Positions 1 through 11,855 of a stretch of 64,000 nt of DNA are shown here, one piece after another. The stretch lies in contig NZ_CGBP01000004.1 in assembly GCF_001053095.1 (NCBI RefSeq), positions 195,659-259,658 of the forward strand, given 5' to 3'. The notes below the pieces were generated by a model. It was not told the DNA's origin, ran no database searches, and saw only the letters and a list, made by a program, of their open reading frames with translations. The stretch comes from Yersinia similis. Its GTDB lineage: Bacteria; Pseudomonadota; Gammaproteobacteria; Enterobacterales; Enterobacteriaceae. The first letter of the stretch is position 1, and the number at the start of each line of letters is the position of its first letter. The translations under genes and the position numbers were made by a program.

Positions 1-593
1 CAAATATCATCTTTGCGTGGGCCGACTATCTTTGGGAAACGCGTGTTCAACGCATCGATCACAGCGGAGGTATCATCGACCGATAAGGTGGTCTGCGTCA
101 TAAAACACAGATTATTCTCATCTTTGACGTTCAACTGCCAAACGTCATCAGGCGATTCAACCAAATACATACCCCCGTTAGGGTTGCTGTATTGCCCCAT
201 AGTCCCTTCTACTTCTGGATGACCTGCATGGCCGATCAAAATAGCTTCTTTACCCTTACGGCTCGCACGGGCAACTTCCATATGGACTTTGGTAACCAAT
301 GGACAGGTCGCATCAAACAGCATCGTCAAATTACGCGAACGGGCCTCTGCCCGAACAGCCTGTGACACACCATGGGCCGAGAAAATCAAAATGGAGCCAT
401 CTGGCACCTCTGAAATTTCCTCGATAAAGATAGCACCGCGCTCGCACAGGCTATCAACTACATAGCGGTTATGTACTACCTCATGGCGTACATAAATTGG
501 CGCGCCATACATTTCTATCGCGCGTTCAACAATACTGATAGCCCGGTCAACACCGGCACAAAAGCCACGTGGATTAGCCAGCAATATCTGCAT
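1..593 (-). CDS. ispH: 4-hydroxy-3-methylbut-2-enyl diphosphate reductase, N-terminal part
   Basis: Last enzyme of the MEP isoprenoid pathway; a 4Fe-4S protein that reduces HMBPP to IPP and DMAPP in the cytosol. The frame stays open from the ATG at 591-593 to the window edge (197 codons), so the C-terminal third is outside. The N-terminus reads [20 protein letters not shown], with the first cluster-ligand cysteine in the RGFCAGV motif typical of IspH. Its start lies inside the 3' end of fkpB (20-base overlap), as in the enterobacterial ileS-lspA-fkpB-ispH operon, so translational coupling is likely. Identification rests on motif and gene order. Confidence 0.93.
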   Translation of the reverse strand, partial: MQILLANPRGFCAGVDRAISIVERAIEMYGAPIYVRHEVVHNRYVVDSLCERGAIFIEEISEVPDGSILIFSAHGVSQAVRAEARSRNLTMLFDATCPLVTKVHMEVARASRKGKEAILIGHAGHPEVEGTMGQYSNPNGGMYLVESPDDVWQLNVKDENNLCFMTQTTLSVDDTSAVIDALNTRFPKIVGPRKDDI

Positions 594-1107
594 AGACAAC
601 CTCCTGTTGGGGGTCAATCTCCAGTATTTCAAGTTCAAAACTGACAGAGTGCCCAGCCAACGGGTGATTAAAATCAACAGTAATAGACTCTTCTGCGACT
701 TCCCGCACGACACCCGGCATTTCACTGCCATCGCGAGAGCTGAATAACATGATGGTGCCGGCATCAGGCACACCGGTCTCAGAAAAATCACGTGGGGTGA
801 AATACTGAATAAGATCCGGATTTTCCACACCAAAAGCATCTTCAGGCCGTAATGTAAAAGCGTGCTTATCGCCCACGGTCAGCCCCAACAATTGCTGTTC
901 CAGTGCATCAGAAAGGCTGTTATCACCTAAACGAAAGAGCGCCGGTTTACCGTGAGTGTGTGTTGACTCAGCCGTTGAACCATCTTCAAGCTTTAGAGTG
1001 AAATGCACTAAAACAGCGCTATTATTTTGCACCGATTCAGTCGTTTTTACCGTTCCAGTATGTTGTACCGATTCGGTATCTTGTACAGATTCAGACATAT
1101 CACTCAT
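574..1107 (-). CDS. fkpB: FKBP-type peptidyl-prolyl cis-trans isomerase (SlpA family)
   Basis: Cytosolic FKBP-fold prolyl isomerase and chaperone. The body from about residue 30 aligns with E. coli FkpB/SlpA ([18 protein letters not shown], then the insert-in-flap region, then [10 protein letters not shown]). The protein is 177 residues against about 149 in E. coli; the surplus is an N-terminal stretch in which the motif ESVQ occurs three times. An ATG at 1105-1107 follows a GGTGA ribosome binding site with good spacing and overlaps the lspA stop region by 8 bases. A second ATG at 1096-1098 gives the E. coli-like MSESVQ start, but its ribosome binding site is weaker. Confidence 0.92.
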   Translation of the reverse strand: MSDMSESVQDTESVQHTGTVKTTESVQNNSAVLVHFTLKLEDGSTAESTHTHGKPALFRLGDNSLSDALEQQLLGLTVGDKHAFTLRPEDAFGVENPDLIQYFTPRDFSETGVPDAGTIMLFSSRDGSEMPGVVREVAEESITVDFNHPLAGHSVSFELEILEIDPQQEVVYADIAG

Positions 1108-1609
1108 CTTTATTCACCGCGTTTTTTTCTGCCGGACTTAAGAAGCCTTCAAAGATAACCAACGCTGCACCAATGCATATCGCCACATCGGCCAGATTGA
1201 ACGTCGGGAAATGCCAGTTATTGATGTAAAAATCGAGAAAATCGTTGACTGCGCCATGCACTAAACGGTCATATAAATTCCCGAGTGCACCACCGATAAT
1301 TAATGCATAAGCACAATTTATCAGGCGTTGCTTTGCCGTTGAGCGATACATCATGGCCATTAATACGACGGAGATGCCTATCGCAATACCGGCAAAGAAC
1401 CAACGCTGCCAACCACTTTTATCCGCCAAGAAGCTAAATGCTGCGCCAAAATTCTGCGCATAGGTTAGGTTGAAAAAAGGAATCAGTGGCACCGATTCAT
1501 ACAGAGCAAAGTGGGCCATGACCCACTGCTTGCTACTGATATCCAAGATGACAACGACAACTGCCAGCCATAACCAGCGCAATCCGGTCGAGCAAATAGA
1601 TTTATTCAT
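1100..1609 (-). CDS. lspA: Lipoprotein signal peptidase (signal peptidase II)
   Basis: Inner-membrane aspartyl protease that removes signal peptides from prolipoproteins after lipid addition. 169 residues with four hydrophobic segments. The two catalytic aspartates sit in the conserved NLYDRL (about residue 118) and FNLADVAI (about residue 143) blocks. Its ATG overlaps the ileS TGA as ATGA (1607-1611), so it is translationally coupled to ileS. fkpB follows with an 8-base overlap. Confidence 0.97.
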   Translation of the reverse strand: MNKSICSTGLRWLWLAVVVVILDISSKQWVMAHFALYESVPLIPFFNLTYAQNFGAAFSFLADKSGWQRWFFAGIAIGISVVLMAMMYRSTAKQRLINCAYALIIGGALGNLYDRLVHGAVNDFLDFYINNWHFPTFNLADVAICIGAALVIFEGFLSPAEKNAVNKDE

Positions 1610-4425
1610 CAGGCGAACTTACGCTCCTCACCATCACCAGCAACGTTAGTGACACAGCGGCCACACAGTTCAGCGTGCTCTGCTACCAAACCGACATCTT
1701 GCGTGTAATGCCAGCAACGTGGGCACTTCTCACCGTCAGCCTTATTAAAGGTAATTTTCAATCCGGCAATTAATTCACTTTGCTGAGCATCATTGCCCGC
1801 ATCAGCATAAGCGGCCACTTTAGCGGCAGAAGTCAGTAGAACAAAGCGCAGTTCATCTTGCAAACTATTCAAACGAGCTGCCAGTTCAGGCTCTGCGTAT
1901 AACGTCACGGCTGCCTCTAATGAGCCACCAATGCGTTTATCGCTACGGGCCTGCTCCAACACTTTGTTCACTTCGCCGCGCACTTTCAACAATTCAGCCC
2001 AGAAAGCATCATTCATACTTTCGTTGTCCGCCAGACCAAACAGACCGTCATACCATTCTTCAGTGAAGACATATTGCTGACGCTCGCCTGGTAGATGATT
2101 CCAGATTTCATCCGCAGTAAAGGACATAATTGGGGCCATCCAGCGAACCAACGCTTCTGCAATATGGAACAATGCTGTCTGACAGCTACGGCGTGCGATG
2201 CTGTCGCCTTTCGCGGTGTACTGACGGTCTTTAATGATATCCAGATAGAAGGACCCCATCTCAACCGAGCAGAACTGCATCAGCCGTTGTACCACCAAAT
2301 GGAAATCGTAATTCTCATACGCTTCCATAATCTCTGCCTGAGCTGCTTGCGCACGGCCAACCGCCCAGCGATCGACCACAACCATCTCTTCCGGTTTCAC
2401 TTGATCCTGTGCCGGATCAAAACCATTTAGGTTAGCTAAGAGGAAACGTGCAGTATTACGGATACGGCGATAGGAGTCTGCAGAGCGTTTCAGAATTTCG
2501 TCAGAAACGGCAATCTCACCGGTATAATCGGTTGATGCCACCCATAGGCGCAGAATGTCACCACCCAGCTTATTCATTACATCTTGTGGGCTGATGGTGT
2601 TACCAATGGATTTGGACATTTTGCGACCCTGACCATCCACCGTAAAGCCGTGGGTCAGTACCTGGCGGTAAGGCGCTTTGCCTTTCATCGCGGTAGCAAT
2701 CATCAGTGAAGACATAAACCAGCCGCGGTGCTGGTCAGAACCTTCCAGATACATATCCGGACTATGACCACCAAATTCAGGGCGGGCGTCAACGACCGAA
2801 GAATGGGTGGAGCCAGAGTCAAACCATACGTCCAGCGTATCTGGCACTTTGACATAATCCGCTGCATCGGCACCTAAAATCTCTGCCGGATCCAGATCCC
2901 ACCACGCTTGAATGCCATCTTGCTCAACACGTTTGGCCACTTCTTCCATCAGTTCAATACTGCGTGGATGAAGTTGTTCGGTCTCTTTGTGAACGAACAG
3001 AGACATCGGCACACCCCAAGTACGCTGACGAGAGATACACCAGTCTGGGCGGTTTGCTACCATGGTTTCGATACGCGCCTGACCCCAATCCGGGATCCAT
3101 TGCACGTCTTTGATCTCTTGAAGTGACTGCTTACGCAAACCCTTCTGATCCATGCTGATAAACCACTGCGGCGTTGCACGGAAGATAATAGGGGTTTTGT
3201 GACGCCAGCAGCATGGGTAGCTGTGGAGCAGTTTTTCAACGTGCAGCAGCGCGCCTTTCTCACGCAGTAACTCGACAACTATATCGTTGGCTTTAAACAC
3301 AAACAGGCCGTCCAGCGTTGGATAAGTACCCGCCAGATAGCAACCGTTTGGACCCACAGGGTTCGCCACTTCTAAGCCATATTTTTGGCCGATAACAAAG
3401 TCATCCGGGCCGTGACCTGGTGCTGTGTGAACCGCACCGGTACCGGCATCCAATGTAACGTGGTCACCTAAAATGGCTGGAACATCAAAGCCCATAAAGG
3501 GATGGGTAAAGCGCAACAGTTCCAGATCTGAGCCTGTGCAACTTCCCAACACAACCCACTGAGTAATGCCAGCGCGCTTCATGACGCTCTCAACCAGATC
3601 GGCTGCCAGAATCAGGCACTCGCCCTCAACCTGAACCAACTGGTAAAGATATTCGGCATTCAGTGAAATAGCCCGGTTAGCAGGCAGAGTCCATGGCGTG
3701 GTAGTCCAGATAACCAGTGAGATTGGGCCGTTAACGGCAGACACACCAAATTTGGCCGCAACAGTTTCCGTATCAACCGCGTTAAAACGCACATCAATAG
3801 ATTGTGACGTTTTATCGTAATATTCAACTTCTGCTTCAGCCAGCGACGAACCGCAATCGGTACACCAATGCACAGGTTTGGCACCTTTATGCAGATGACC
3901 GTTATCAATGATTTTGCTTAATGCGCGGATGATATTGGCTTCAGTTTTGAAATCCATCGTTAGGTAAGGATGGTCCCAATCACCCAACACGCCCAGGCGA
4001 ATAAAATCTTTCTTCTGGCCTTCAACCTGCTCAGCGGCATATTTACGGCAAGCAGTACGGAACTCCGCAGCGCTGACTTTCTCGCCCGGCTTACCAATTA
4101 ATTGTTCAACTTTTAGTTCGATCGGCAAACCATGGCAATCCCAACCGGGTATATACGGTGAATCATATCCAGCCATTCCTTTTGATTTAACAATAATATC
4201 TTTGAGAATTTTGTTAACAGAGTGACCAATATGAATGTTGCCGTTCGCATAAGGGGGGCCATCGTGCAAAATAAAGGTCTTTTTACCTTTCTTGGCCGCA
4301 CGAATAATCCCGTATAAATCCTGCTCATACCAACGTTTCAGCATGTCAGGTTCACGCTTAGCCAGATCGCCGCGCATCGGGAACCCTGTTTCAGGCAAGT
4401 TCAGGGTATTCTTGTAGTCACTCAT
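1609..4425 (-). CDS. ileS: Isoleucyl-tRNA synthetase
   Basis: Class I aminoacyl-tRNA synthetase charging tRNA-Ile, 938 residues, the usual bacterial length. Visible marks are the HIGH-type motif ([12 protein letters not shown] near residue 65), the [13 protein letters not shown] editing (CP1) domain block, the KMSKS loop ([11 protein letters not shown] near residue 605), and a C-terminal zinc finger with CPRCWHY and CGRCVTNV cysteine pairs. It lies between ribF (31-base gap upstream) and lspA (ATGA overlap), the standard enterobacterial operon. Confidence 0.98.
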   Translation of the reverse strand: MSDYKNTLNLPETGFPMRGDLAKREPDMLKRWYEQDLYGIIRAAKKGKKTFILHDGPPYANGNIHIGHSVNKILKDIIVKSKGMAGYDSPYIPGWDCHGLPIELKVEQLIGKPGEKVSAAEFRTACRKYAAEQVEGQKKDFIRLGVLGDWDHPYLTMDFKTEANIIRALSKIIDNGHLHKGAKPVHWCTDCGSSLAEAEVEYYDKTSQSIDVRFNAVDTETVAAKFGVSAVNGPISLVIWTTTPWTLPANRAISLNAEYLYQLVQVEGECLILAADLVESVMKRAGITQWVVLGSCTGSDLELLRFTHPFMGFDVPAILGDHVTLDAGTGAVHTAPGHGPDDFVIGQKYGLEVANPVGPNGCYLAGTYPTLDGLFVFKANDIVVELLREKGALLHVEKLLHSYPCCWRHKTPIIFRATPQWFISMDQKGLRKQSLQEIKDVQWIPDWGQARIETMVANRPDWCISRQRTWGVPMSLFVHKETEQLHPRSIELMEEVAKRVEQDGIQAWWDLDPAEILGADAADYVKVPDTLDVWFDSGSTHSSVVDARPEFGGHSPDMYLEGSDQHRGWFMSSLMIATAMKGKAPYRQVLTHGFTVDGQGRKMSKSIGNTISPQDVMNKLGGDILRLWVASTDYTGEIAVSDEILKRSADSYRRIRNTARFLLANLNGFDPAQDQVKPEEMVVVDRWAVGRAQAAQAEIMEAYENYDFHLVVQRLMQFCSVEMGSFYLDIIKDRQYTAKGDSIARRSCQTALFHIAEALVRWMAPIMSFTADEIWNHLPGERQQYVFTEEWYDGLFGLADNESMNDAFWAELLKVRGEVNKVLEQARSDKRIGGSLEAAVTLYAEPELAARLNSLQDELRFVLLTSAAKVAAYADAGNDAQQSELIAGLKITFNKADGEKCPRCWHYTQDVGLVAEHAELCGRCVTNVAGDGEERKFA

Positions 4426-4456
4426 TAGATTCTCGGTTCCGTTTCGGCTAGAAATA

Positions 4457-5395
4457 TTAAACCGGTGTCTTTAGCCCGAAAAATGTTCGGGCCGTCACCA
4501 CATCGTTGGCGATTTGCTGCTTTAAGGCATCGAGCGAAGCAAAACGCTGTTCGTTGCGCAGTTTTGCGCGTAGCACCACATCAATATGGCACCCATAAAG
4601 ATCCATAGTTACATCAAGCAGATGAACCTCAAGCTGCTGACGGACGCCAGCAACGGTAGGCCGGGTGCCGATATTCGCGACACCGTACAATGGCGTTGAA
4701 TCCAAGCCATACACATCTACTGCATACACCCCTTTCACCGGAGCAACTAAACGTTTTAACGGCAAATTCGCCGTAGGGAAACCTATCGTCCGCCCCAGTT
4801 CATCACCGTGAACCACTCGGCCCGAAATACTGTACGGGTGACCCAATAACGTTTCGGCCAACACCAAATCATCATCATGCAGTGCCTGACGAATCGCGGT
4901 GCTGCTGATTCGCAAGCCGCCATCACAAAAACTGTCGGTGCTGATAACATCAAAACCAAACTCAGCACCGGCTTGCTGCAGTAGTTGAAAATCCCCCTGA
5001 CGCCCTGCGCCAAAGCGGAAGTCATCACCTACCGTTAAAAATTTAACACCCAACTTCTCTACCAGCAACTGAGCAACAAAAGCTTGTGCTGTATTGGCGG
5101 CAAAACGTGGGTCAAACTTAACGCACAATAAATAATCAACCCCAGCCTGAGCCAGATATTTGGCTTTATCACGCAAGCGTGTCAATCGGGCTGGTGCTTT
5201 ATCTGCTGCAAACAATTCCAGTGGTTGCGGTTCAAATATCATCACCATAGCGGGTAAGCCTAAACGCTGCCCCTCGCGCTTTAGTTGCTCTAATAAAGCC
5301 TGATGTCCACGGTGGACACCATCAAAGTTACCGATAGTCAGCACGCAACCATGGTGGCGTGCCCGGATATTATGTATACCGCGAATTAGCTCCAT
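4457..5395 (-). CDS. ribF: Bifunctional riboflavin kinase / FAD synthetase
   Basis: Converts riboflavin to FMN and then FAD. 312 residues, the normal length. The N-terminal adenylyltransferase domain carries [14 protein letters not shown] (residues about 22-35), the nucleotidyltransferase HxGH-like signature. The C-terminal kinase domain shows [11 protein letters not shown] near residue 205 and ends with the family's [14 protein letters not shown] block. It is the first gene of the ribF-ileS-lspA-fkpB-ispH transcription unit, divergent from rpsT. Confidence 0.97.
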   Translation of the reverse strand: MELIRGIHNIRARHHGCVLTIGNFDGVHRGHQALLEQLKREGQRLGLPAMVMIFEPQPLELFAADKAPARLTRLRDKAKYLAQAGVDYLLCVKFDPRFAANTAQAFVAQLLVEKLGVKFLTVGDDFRFGAGRQGDFQLLQQAGAEFGFDVISTDSFCDGGLRISSTAIRQALHDDDLVLAETLLGHPYSISGRVVHGDELGRTIGFPTANLPLKRLVAPVKGVYAVDVYGLDSTPLYGVANIGTRPTVAGVRQQLEVHLLDVTMDLYGCHIDVVLRAKLRNEQRFASLDALKQQIANDVVTARTFFGLKTPV

Positions 5396-5808
5396 AGCTG
5401 GCTCAAAACAGTGGAAATCGCCGGATTATACCTTGTACAGCGGTTAAGGTTAACCCGCGATTGGCACCTTTAACCGAAAGTCATACCATTTTGCCAATAA
5501 TCTGCAGGTAAAATCCCTTTTACTCACTTTATCCTGTAGAATACGTACGCCGTTGAATACAGAAGCAGGCTGAGATTTTTACAAGAACCACCGTCGAATC
5601 CCTTCGAGGCAGTGAACTGTGGAATTTTCTTTCGAAAGACTGTATTCCGCAGCGCGAAGCTGGTAAAATCCCGCTCCATCACAACGTAGCAAGTGCCGCC
5701 CGTACAAACGGCGCTTATTTGCACAAATCCATTGACAAACGAAGGCTAAAAGGGCATATTCCTCGGCCTTTGAATTGTCCTCAATAGAATATATTTGGGA
5801 GTTGGACC
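5396..5808. other. Divergent control region between ribF and rpsT
   Basis: A 413-base gap without a credible gene. It contains the rpsT promoter (listed separately) near its right end, and presumably the ribF promoter near its left end, where I could not assign hexamers. A 66-codon minus-strand frame inside it (5524-5724) has no recognisable features and lies across the rpsT upstream region. Confidence 0.6.
5732..5760 (+). promoter_or_regulatory. Sigma-70 promoter for rpsT
   Basis: TTGACA at 5732-5737 and CATATT at 5755-5760 are separated by exactly 17 bases, about 50 bases before the rpsT start. The match to consensus is strong. E. coli rpsT has two tandem promoters; this would correspond to the proximal one. 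Confidence 0.75.
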
Positions 5809-6072
5809 TTGGCTAATATCAAATCAGCTAAGAAACGCGCCGTACAGTCTGAGAAACGCCGCAAGCATAACGCTAGCCGTCGCTCAATGGTGCGTACCTT
5901 CATTAAGAAGGTGTATGCGGCAATTGCAGCTGGCGATAAAGACGCAGCGCAAAAAGCATTTAATGAAATGCAACCAATCGTGGATCGTCAGTCCTGTAAA
6001 GGTCTGATCCACAAAAACAAAGCAGCGCGTCATAAGTCAAACTTGGTCGCGCAAATCAACGCAATGCAGTAA
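5809..6072 (+). CDS. rpsT: 30S ribosomal protein S20
   Basis: Primary 16S-binding small-subunit protein. 87 residues beginning [20 protein letters not shown], highly basic, matching S20. Initiation is at TTG (5809-5811), preceded by GGGAG at 5797-5801. E. coli rpsT also uses UUG, and there it is tied to autogenous control of translation by S20, so the rare start is expected. It is a single-gene unit with its own promoter and a strong terminator. Confidence 0.98.
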
Positions 6073-6096
6073 TTGCATTACATTGAGTGTGCTTGT

Positions 6097-6124
6097 AAAA
6101 AGACCGGCTTAGGCCGGTTTTTTT
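6097..6124 (+). terminator. Rho-independent terminator of rpsT
   Basis: Perfect 6-bp stem ACCGGC/GCCGGT (6103-6108 with 6113-6118), TTAG loop, followed by a run of T to 6124. It starts 25 bases after the rpsT stop. Confidence 0.9.
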
Positions 6125-6204
6125 ATATCTATCGTTTGGCCATTACGATGTTCAGTGATGTTCCCACCACTCAGCAGCAGTGGGCCTGTTTACAACGACT
6201 TGAC

Positions 6205-7104
6205 TTAACAGTTAAACAACGCTGAAAAATCTTTGTTACATACCCGCTGTACTGCCGGATGTTGGATCATGCGCTCAGCAAAAATAACGTAGTACTCTTC
6301 CTGTACGTTATCTAAACGGCCAATTTCAATAATTTCACTATCTTTAGCATAAGTATCAGCGGCGTATATCGTTGGGGCGACAAAAATAGCATCGTGATAA
6401 ACAGCAAATGCATTCATCAGGGCAGCATCATCAAATTCACCCAAAACCTCTACCTGCAGGCCTTTACTGTTAATCCAGTTGAGTAATTTTCGCCCTAACA
6501 TTGAGCGGCGGCCAGGGATCAACAAACGCTTTTGCTGCAAACTGGCAGGGAAAGGTAGATCAGGGACAGGCTGGCGACAATAGAAACTGACACTGCACTC
6601 CCCCAATTTTACTGAAAACAACCCCTCTTGCTGACTGGAGTCAACCGGGCAATCAGACAAAATCATATCCAATTTGTGCTGGCTGAGCTGTTCTAACAAC
6701 ATCTCATGGGTGGATTCAAAACAGCGTAGATGAATTTTTTCATGCTCAACCACAGCAGTTTCCAGTACCTGACTCACTAAACGCTTCGATAATGCATCGG
6801 CGACGCCGACATCGAATAACAGGTGGGATTCTTTACGGTAGTTAACGATATCCAGCATTTCCTGGCTAAGCATAAACATTTTATCCGCGTAGCGGAAAAC
6901 CAGTTGCCCCAGTTCTGAAGGGACCAATCCCCGCCCCCGCCGTTTAAATAACTTACCGCCTAAGCGCCCTTCCAGCGCTTTAATTTGGCCGGTGATTGTT
7001 TGTGGAGTCAGAAACAGTGCCTCTGCGGCTCCAACAACCGAGCCTTCTTTACAAACCTGCCAAAAATAATAAAGATGATTGAAATTAATATGTGACATTC
7101 GCAT
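6205..7104 (-). CDS. nhaR: LysR-family activator of nhaA
   Basis: Sodium-responsive LysR-type regulator. 299 residues. N-terminal winged helix-turn-helix (about residues 5-65: [20 protein letters not shown]..) and an effector-binding domain whose [20 protein letters not shown] and [19 protein letters not shown]-like blocks match E. coli NhaR. It follows nhaA in the same direction (158-base gap). In E. coli NhaR activates nhaA with Na+ and also pgaABCD, the homologue of the hmsHFRS polysaccharide operon; whether it touches hms here is open. An alternative start two codons in (MSHINF) is possible. Confidence 0.95.
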   Translation of the reverse strand: MRMSHINFNHLYYFWQVCKEGSVVGAAEALFLTPQTITGQIKALEGRLGGKLFKRRGRGLVPSELGQLVFRYADKMFMLSQEMLDIVNYRKESHLLFDVGVADALSKRLVSQVLETAVVEHEKIHLRCFESTHEMLLEQLSQHKLDMILSDCPVDSSQQEGLFSVKLGECSVSFYCRQPVPDLPFPASLQQKRLLIPGRRSMLGRKLLNWINSKGLQVEVLGEFDDAALMNAFAVYHDAIFVAPTIYAADTYAKDSEIIEIGRLDNVQEEYYVIFAERMIQHPAVQRVCNKDFSALFNC

Positions 7105-7262
7105 GTTGTTATCTCCTTAACATACCGCCAAGCCAGATACATGGCCTCATGCACGACAAACCATCTTTGTTATGAGACTACGCATAACGAGAGTCTAAAA
7201 CTCCACCAGGCATTGCTGCCTGCATATTGGCAGCAATGCTGGATCAATAACGTGATGGTACA

Positions 7263-8447
7263 TTACCTTACGTTAACGGCCTTCCGACGAGCGGGTAAAG
7301 CCAAACGCAGTAAGCTGTAACCCACAACAGCCGCGGTAGTAGAGCCTAGTAATATACCTAGTTTGGAATAGGTCGTCAGAGCGATATCTGTGCCTTCAAA
7401 TGCCAGTGATGCGATAAATATCGACATAGTAAAGCCGATCCCACACAACACTGAAACTGCAAAAATTTGCTTAAAGTTTATTGCATCGGGCAGTTTAGCA
7501 ATCCCTAACTTAACCGCGAGCCAACTAAAAGCGAAAATTCCCAACGGTTTACCGATAAACAGACCTGTTGCAATCCCCATCGGCAGTAGTGACGTCAGCC
7601 CTGCAAGAGAGACTCCTTGTAAAGAGACACCCGCATTGGCAAAAGCAAACAGTGGCAAAATTAAATAGGCAACCCACGGATGTAAACCATGCTCCAGCGA
7701 TTCAGAAGGAGATCGTTGGTCTTTGGTATGCAGCGGGATCATAAAGCCAACAATCACCCCAGCCAAAGTCGCATGTACACCCGATTTAAGAATACAGACC
7801 CACAACACCAAGCCGACCAGCAGATAAGCTGATGTTTTCCCTACACCACGCCAGTTCATATACGCCAGCAAAGCAATAGCCGCAGCAGCAATACCCAAGG
7901 ATTGCAATGAAACCTGCTGGGTATAGAACAACGCAATAATAATAATGACGCCAAGGTCATCAATAATGGCTAATGCCAGTAAAAAGACCTTCAGCCCGGT
8001 TGGAACCCGGTTACCTAATAGCGCCATCACTCCCAATGCAAACGCAATATCAGTCGCTGCCGGGATCGCCCACCCTTGGCGAGTCACCTCATCAGCTCCA
8101 TTGAACAGTAAGTAAATCAGCGCTGGGGCTAACATCCCCCCCAATGCAGCTATCGCGGGGAAAACTGCTTTATCGCGGCCCGCCAGAGAGCCTTCCATCA
8201 ACTCACGTTTAACTTCCAGCCCTACCACCAGGAAAAACACAGCCATTAGACCATCGTTAATCCACAGCAATAACGGCTTACTGATATCCAGCGAAGCTAT
8301 TTTTATCGAGACGGGTATATCAAGAAATGATTGATAAACCCCTTGTAGGGAGCTGTTCGCCATCAACAACGCGATAGCGGCAGCAATAATCAGAATCAGG
8401 CCGCCGGCTGCCTCTTGGCGTAAAAATTGACGAATGATATTTGTCAC
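7263..8447 (-). CDS. nhaA: Na+/H+ antiporter NhaA
   Basis: Electrogenic inner-membrane antiporter exporting Na+ for H+ at high salt or alkaline pH. 394 residues, about 12 membrane segments. The paired aspartates D163-D164 ([15 protein letters not shown]) that bind the ion are present at the same numbering as in E. coli, and D133 lies in the ATDIAFALG block. It is transcribed with nhaR downstream. The region upstream holds the dnaJ terminator and an AT-rich leader. Confidence 0.97.
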   Translation of the reverse strand: MTNIIRQFLRQEAAGGLILIIAAAIALLMANSSLQGVYQSFLDIPVSIKIASLDISKPLLLWINDGLMAVFFLVVGLEVKRELMEGSLAGRDKAVFPAIAALGGMLAPALIYLLFNGADEVTRQGWAIPAATDIAFALGVMALLGNRVPTGLKVFLLALAIIDDLGVIIIIALFYTQQVSLQSLGIAAAAIALLAYMNWRGVGKTSAYLLVGLVLWVCILKSGVHATLAGVIVGFMIPLHTKDQRSPSESLEHGLHPWVAYLILPLFAFANAGVSLQGVSLAGLTSLLPMGIATGLFIGKPLGIFAFSWLAVKLGIAKLPDAINFKQIFAVSVLCGIGFTMSIFIASLAFEGTDIALTTYSKLGILLGSTTAAVVGYSLLRLALPARRKAVNVR

Positions 8448-8610
8448 AATGAATAACTCCTTACATCGGACAGAGAGCTGTTGCTCGACAAATCAAGTCA
8501 CGAATTTTAAGATAATTATCAGATCGAAAAAATTCATTTTTATCACGCACAATGATCGTAAAAACCGATCTATTGATAACGCATATCACTTTACCCATAT
8601 TCAAATAATG

Positions 8611-8640
8611 AAAAAAATCCTCGATATAAATCGAGGATTT
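8611..8640 (-). terminator. Rho-independent terminator of dnaKJ
   Basis: Perfect 10-bp stem AAATCCTCGA/TCGAGGATTT (8615-8624 with 8631-8640) and a TATAAA loop. Read on the minus strand it ends in a T run made by the A tract at 8611-8617. It lies about 50 bases after the dnaJ stop and closes the dnaK-dnaJ unit before nhaA. Confidence 0.9.
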
Positions 8641-8687
8641 CTTTAATTTTACTTTATTAGCTAGCTAGCCGCTAATTAACCACGCAA

Positions 8688-9833
8688 TTAGCGTGTCAGG
8701 TCGTCAAAGAATTTTTTAACGCCATCTAAGAAGCTTTTAGCTCGCGGGCTATTTTTTTCACCAGCAGCACCTACAAAGCTCTCTTCCAGCTCACGCAGCA
8801 GTTGTTTTTGTTTTTCGCTCAGGCTAACCGGCGTTTCAACCACAACTCGGCATAACAAATCGCCTTGGCTACCGCCACGAACAGACTTAACGCCTTTGCC
8901 GCGCATGCGGAACATTTTACCTGTTTGGGTTTCAGCAGGGATTTTCAACTTAACCCGCCCATCCAATGTAGGGACTTCGATTTCGCCGCCCAATGCCGCC
9001 ATTGCAAAGTTAATAGGAACCTCACAATACAGATTGTTGCCTTCGCGCTCGAAGATTGGATGCGCCTTAACTTGTACCTGGACGTACAAATCACCTGACG
9101 GTGCGCCATGCTCACCCGCCTCACCTTCACCACTTAAGCGAATGCGATCACCAGTATCAACACCCGCCGGAATTTTGACCGACAGCGTTTTAGATTTCTC
9201 AACACGACCATGCCCATGGCACTTGTTGCACGGGTCTTTAATGATTTGACCACGGCCATGACAATGAGGACACGCCTGTTGTACGGTAAAGAACCCTTGG
9301 CGCATCTGTACCTGACCTGCCCCATGGCAAGTTGGACAAGTGACCGGTGAACTCCCCGGTTTAGCGCCGCTACCGTGACAAACATCACATTCATCCAGCG
9401 TTGGGATTCGGATCTCTTTGGTTACACCACGTACGGCTTCTTCCAGTGTAAGATCCATATTGTAACGTAGATCTGAACCACGGGATGCACGCTGCTGACG
9501 CCGGCCACCACCAAAAATGTCACCAAAAACATCACCGAAGATATCGGAGAAATCAGCACCGCCGCCGCCGCCACCACCACCGAAACCACCGCCTCCCATA
9601 CCACCTTGTTCAAAGGCTGCATGACCGTATTGATCATATGCCGCACGCTTTTGTGCGTCGGTCAGAATTTCATAGGCTTCTTTGGCTTCTTTAAACTTCT
9701 CTTCGGCGTTCTTATCCTCCGATTTACGATCCGGATGGAATTTCATTGCCAGGCGTTTATAGGCTTTTTTGATTTCACGCTCTTCGGCGTCCCTGCTGAC
9801 GCCTAAAACCTCGTAATAATCTCTCTTCGCCAT
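8688..9833 (-). CDS. dnaJ: Co-chaperone DnaJ (Hsp40)
   Basis: Stimulates DnaK ATPase and delivers unfolded substrates. 381 residues from the ATG at 9831-9833 ([11 protein letters not shown]), preceded by AAGAGA; the longer frame to 9857 is not needed. J domain with HPD (KFHPDRK) in the first 75 residues, a glycine-rich G/F linker, then four CxxCxGxG zinc repeats ([32 protein letters not shown]), then the substrate-binding C-terminal domains. Follows dnaK at a 111-base distance; transcribed from the dnaK heat-shock promoter. Confidence 0.98.
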   Translation of the reverse strand: MAKRDYYEVLGVSRDAEEREIKKAYKRLAMKFHPDRKSEDKNAEEKFKEAKEAYEILTDAQKRAAYDQYGHAAFEQGGMGGGGFGGGGGGGGADFSDIFGDVFGDIFGGGRRQQRASRGSDLRYNMDLTLEEAVRGVTKEIRIPTLDECDVCHGSGAKPGSSPVTCPTCHGAGQVQMRQGFFTVQQACPHCHGRGQIIKDPCNKCHGHGRVEKSKTLSVKIPAGVDTGDRIRLSGEGEAGEHGAPSGDLYVQVQVKAHPIFEREGNNLYCEVPINFAMAALGGEIEVPTLDGRVKLKIPAETQTGKMFRMRGKGVKSVRGGSQGDLLCRVVVETPVSLSEKQKQLLRELEESFVGAAGEKNSPRAKSFLDGVKKFFDDLTR

Positions 9834-9944
9834 TCTCTTTTTTCCTACCCTTAACATGCGTGCACGGGCGTAGAGTTTCCTCGACGCCCGTGCTGGTTTC
9901 CAGCAACAGTAAGGTCTACCACTGCCGTGCCCGCTTAAGGGCGA

Positions 9945-11855
9945 TTATTTTTTGTCTTTTACTTCTTCGAATTCGGCGTCTACAACGTCGTCTTCTTTCT
10001 TGGCACTGGTATCGCCAGCATCGCCGCCTGCGGCAGCTTGTTGCTGTTGAGCCATTTCCAGCAATTTCCCGGAAACCTGTACCAGAGCCTGAGTTTTCGC
10101 TTCGATTTCAGCTTTATCTTCACCTTTCAGTGCAGCTTCCAAGCCTTTCATTGCTTCTTCGATAGCGGTTTTGTCTTCTGCTGGTAATTTATCACCGGCT
10201 TCTTCCAACTGCTTACGAGTTCCGTGGATCAGGTGGTCAGCCTGGTTACGGGTCTGAACCAGTTCTTCAAACTTACGGTCAGCTTCTGCGTTTGCTTCAG
10301 CATCACGTACCATTTTTTGAATCTCTTCCTCGTTCAAACCAGAAGAGGCCTTAATGGTGATCTTCTGCTCACGACCAGTATTCTTGTCTTTAGCAGACAC
10401 ATGTAAAATACCGTCGGCGTCGATATCGAAGGTGACTTCGATTTGCGCCATGCCACGAGGTGCAGCCTGAATACCATCCAGATTGAACTGACCCAGAGAT
10501 TTATTATCCTGAGCACGTTTACGCTCACCCTGCAGCACATGGATAGTTACCGCAGACTGGTTGTCTTCAGCAGTAGAGAACACCTGACTGTGCTTGGTCG
10601 GGATAGTGGTGTTTTTAGTGATAAGCGGAGTCATCACACCACCCATGGTTTCGATACCCAGTGACAGTGGAGTAACGTCCAACAGCAGAACGTCTTTCAC
10701 TTCACCAGACAGAACCCCACCCTGCACAGCGGCACCAATTGCTACCGCTTCATCTGGGTTCACATCTTTACGTGGTTCTTTACCGAAGAAGTCAGCCACT
10801 TTCTTCTGAACCATTGGCATACGAGTCTGACCACCCACCAGGATAACGTCCTGAATGTCGGAAACAGACAAACCAGCATCTTGCAGAGCCACTTTCAGTG
10901 GTTCAATAGAGCGGTTTACCAAATCTTCTACCAGTGACTCCAATTTAGCGCGAGTCACTTTGATGTTCATGTGTTTTGGACCGCTGCCATCCGCCGTGAT
11001 GTACGGCAGGTTAACATCGGTCTGCTGTGCAGAAGACAGCTCGATTTTTGCTTTTTCAGCGGCTTCTTTCAAACGCTGCATTGCCAGTGGATCGGTACGC
11101 AGATCCATACCCTGGTCTTTCTTGAATTCTTCAACCAGATAGTTGATCAAACGGCTATCGAAGTCTTCACCACCCAAGTGGGTATCACCGTTGGTTGCCA
11201 ATACTTCGAAGGTCTTTTCGCCATCAACTTCGTCGATTTCGATAATTGAGATATCGAAAGTACCACCACCGAGGTCATAGACCGCGATAGTACGGTTACC
11301 AACTTCTTTATCCAGACCGTATGCCAGTGCAGCTGCGGTTGGTTCGTTGATGATACGTTTTACTTCCAGACCTGCAATACGGCCCGCATCTTTAGTTGCC
11401 TGACGTTGCGCATCGTTAAAGTAAGCAGGTACGGTAATAACCGCTTCAGTTACTGGCTCACCCAGATAATCTTCAGCCGTTTTCTTCATTTTTTTCAGCA
11501 CTTCAGCAGAGATCTGCGGCGGTGCCATTTTCTGGCCTTTAACTTCCAGCCAAGCATCACCATTATCTGCAGCAATAATTTTGTACGGCATGATGTCTTT
11601 ATCACGCTGTGCTTCTTCGTCTTGGAAACGACGGCCAATCAAACGCTTGATGGCAAACAGTGTATTTTGAGGGTTAGTGACAGCCTGACGCTTAGCCGGT
11701 TGACCAACCAGAGTTTCACCATCTTGGGTATAAGCGATGATAGAAGGCGTTGTGCGATCGCCTTCGCTGTTTTCCAGCACACGTGCTTTAGTACCATCCA
11801 TAATTGCTACACAAGAGTTGGTAGTACCCAAGTCGATACCAATAATTTTACCCAT
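9945..11855 (-). CDS. dnaK: Chaperone DnaK (Hsp70)
   Basis: ATP-driven chaperone working with DnaJ and GrpE, and a negative regulator of sigma-32. 636 residues. N-terminal ATPase domain with [12 protein letters not shown] (about 6-17), [12 protein letters not shown] (about 193-204) and [11 protein letters not shown]; substrate-binding beta domain with [14 protein letters not shown]; alpha lid and Q/A-G-rich tail ending EEVKDKK. Length and signatures are full and unbroken. Confidence 0.99.
   Translation of the reverse strand: MGKIIGIDLGTTNSCVAIMDGTKARVLENSEGDRTTPSIIAYTQDGETLVGQPAKRQAVTNPQNTLFAIKRLIGRRFQDEEAQRDKDIMPYKIIAADNGDAWLEVKGQKMAPPQISAEVLKKMKKTAEDYLGEPVTEAVITVPAYFNDAQRQATKDAGRIAGLEVKRIINEPTAAALAYGLDKEVGNRTIAVYDLGGGTFDISIIEIDEVDGEKTFEVLATNGDTHLGGEDFDSRLINYLVEEFKKDQGMDLRTDPLAMQRLKEAAEKAKIELSSAQQTDVNLPYITADGSGPKHMNIKVTRAKLESLVEDLVNRSIEPLKVALQDAGLSVSDIQDVILVGGQTRMPMVQKKVADFFGKEPRKDVNPDEAVAIGAAVQGGVLSGEVKDVLLLDVTPLSLGIETMGGVMTPLITKNTTIPTKHSQVFSTAEDNQSAVTIHVLQGERKRAQDNKSLGQFNLDGIQAAPRGMAQIEVTFDIDADGILHVSAKDKNTGREQKITIKASSGLNEEEIQKMVRDAEANAEADRKFEELVQTRNQADHLIHGTRKQLEEAGDKLPAEDKTAIEEAMKGLEAALKGEDKAEIEAKTQALVQVSGKLLEMAQQQQAAAGGDAGDTSAKKEDDVVDAEFEEVKDKK

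Noticed and set aside
5524-5724. 66-codon minus-strand frame between ribF and rpsT
   Set aside because: Lies over the rpsT upstream region, no recognisable motif, no start signal.
8434-8646. 70-codon plus-strand frame between nhaA and dnaJ
   Set aside because: Crosses the nhaA start and the dnaKJ terminator hairpin; no coding signs.
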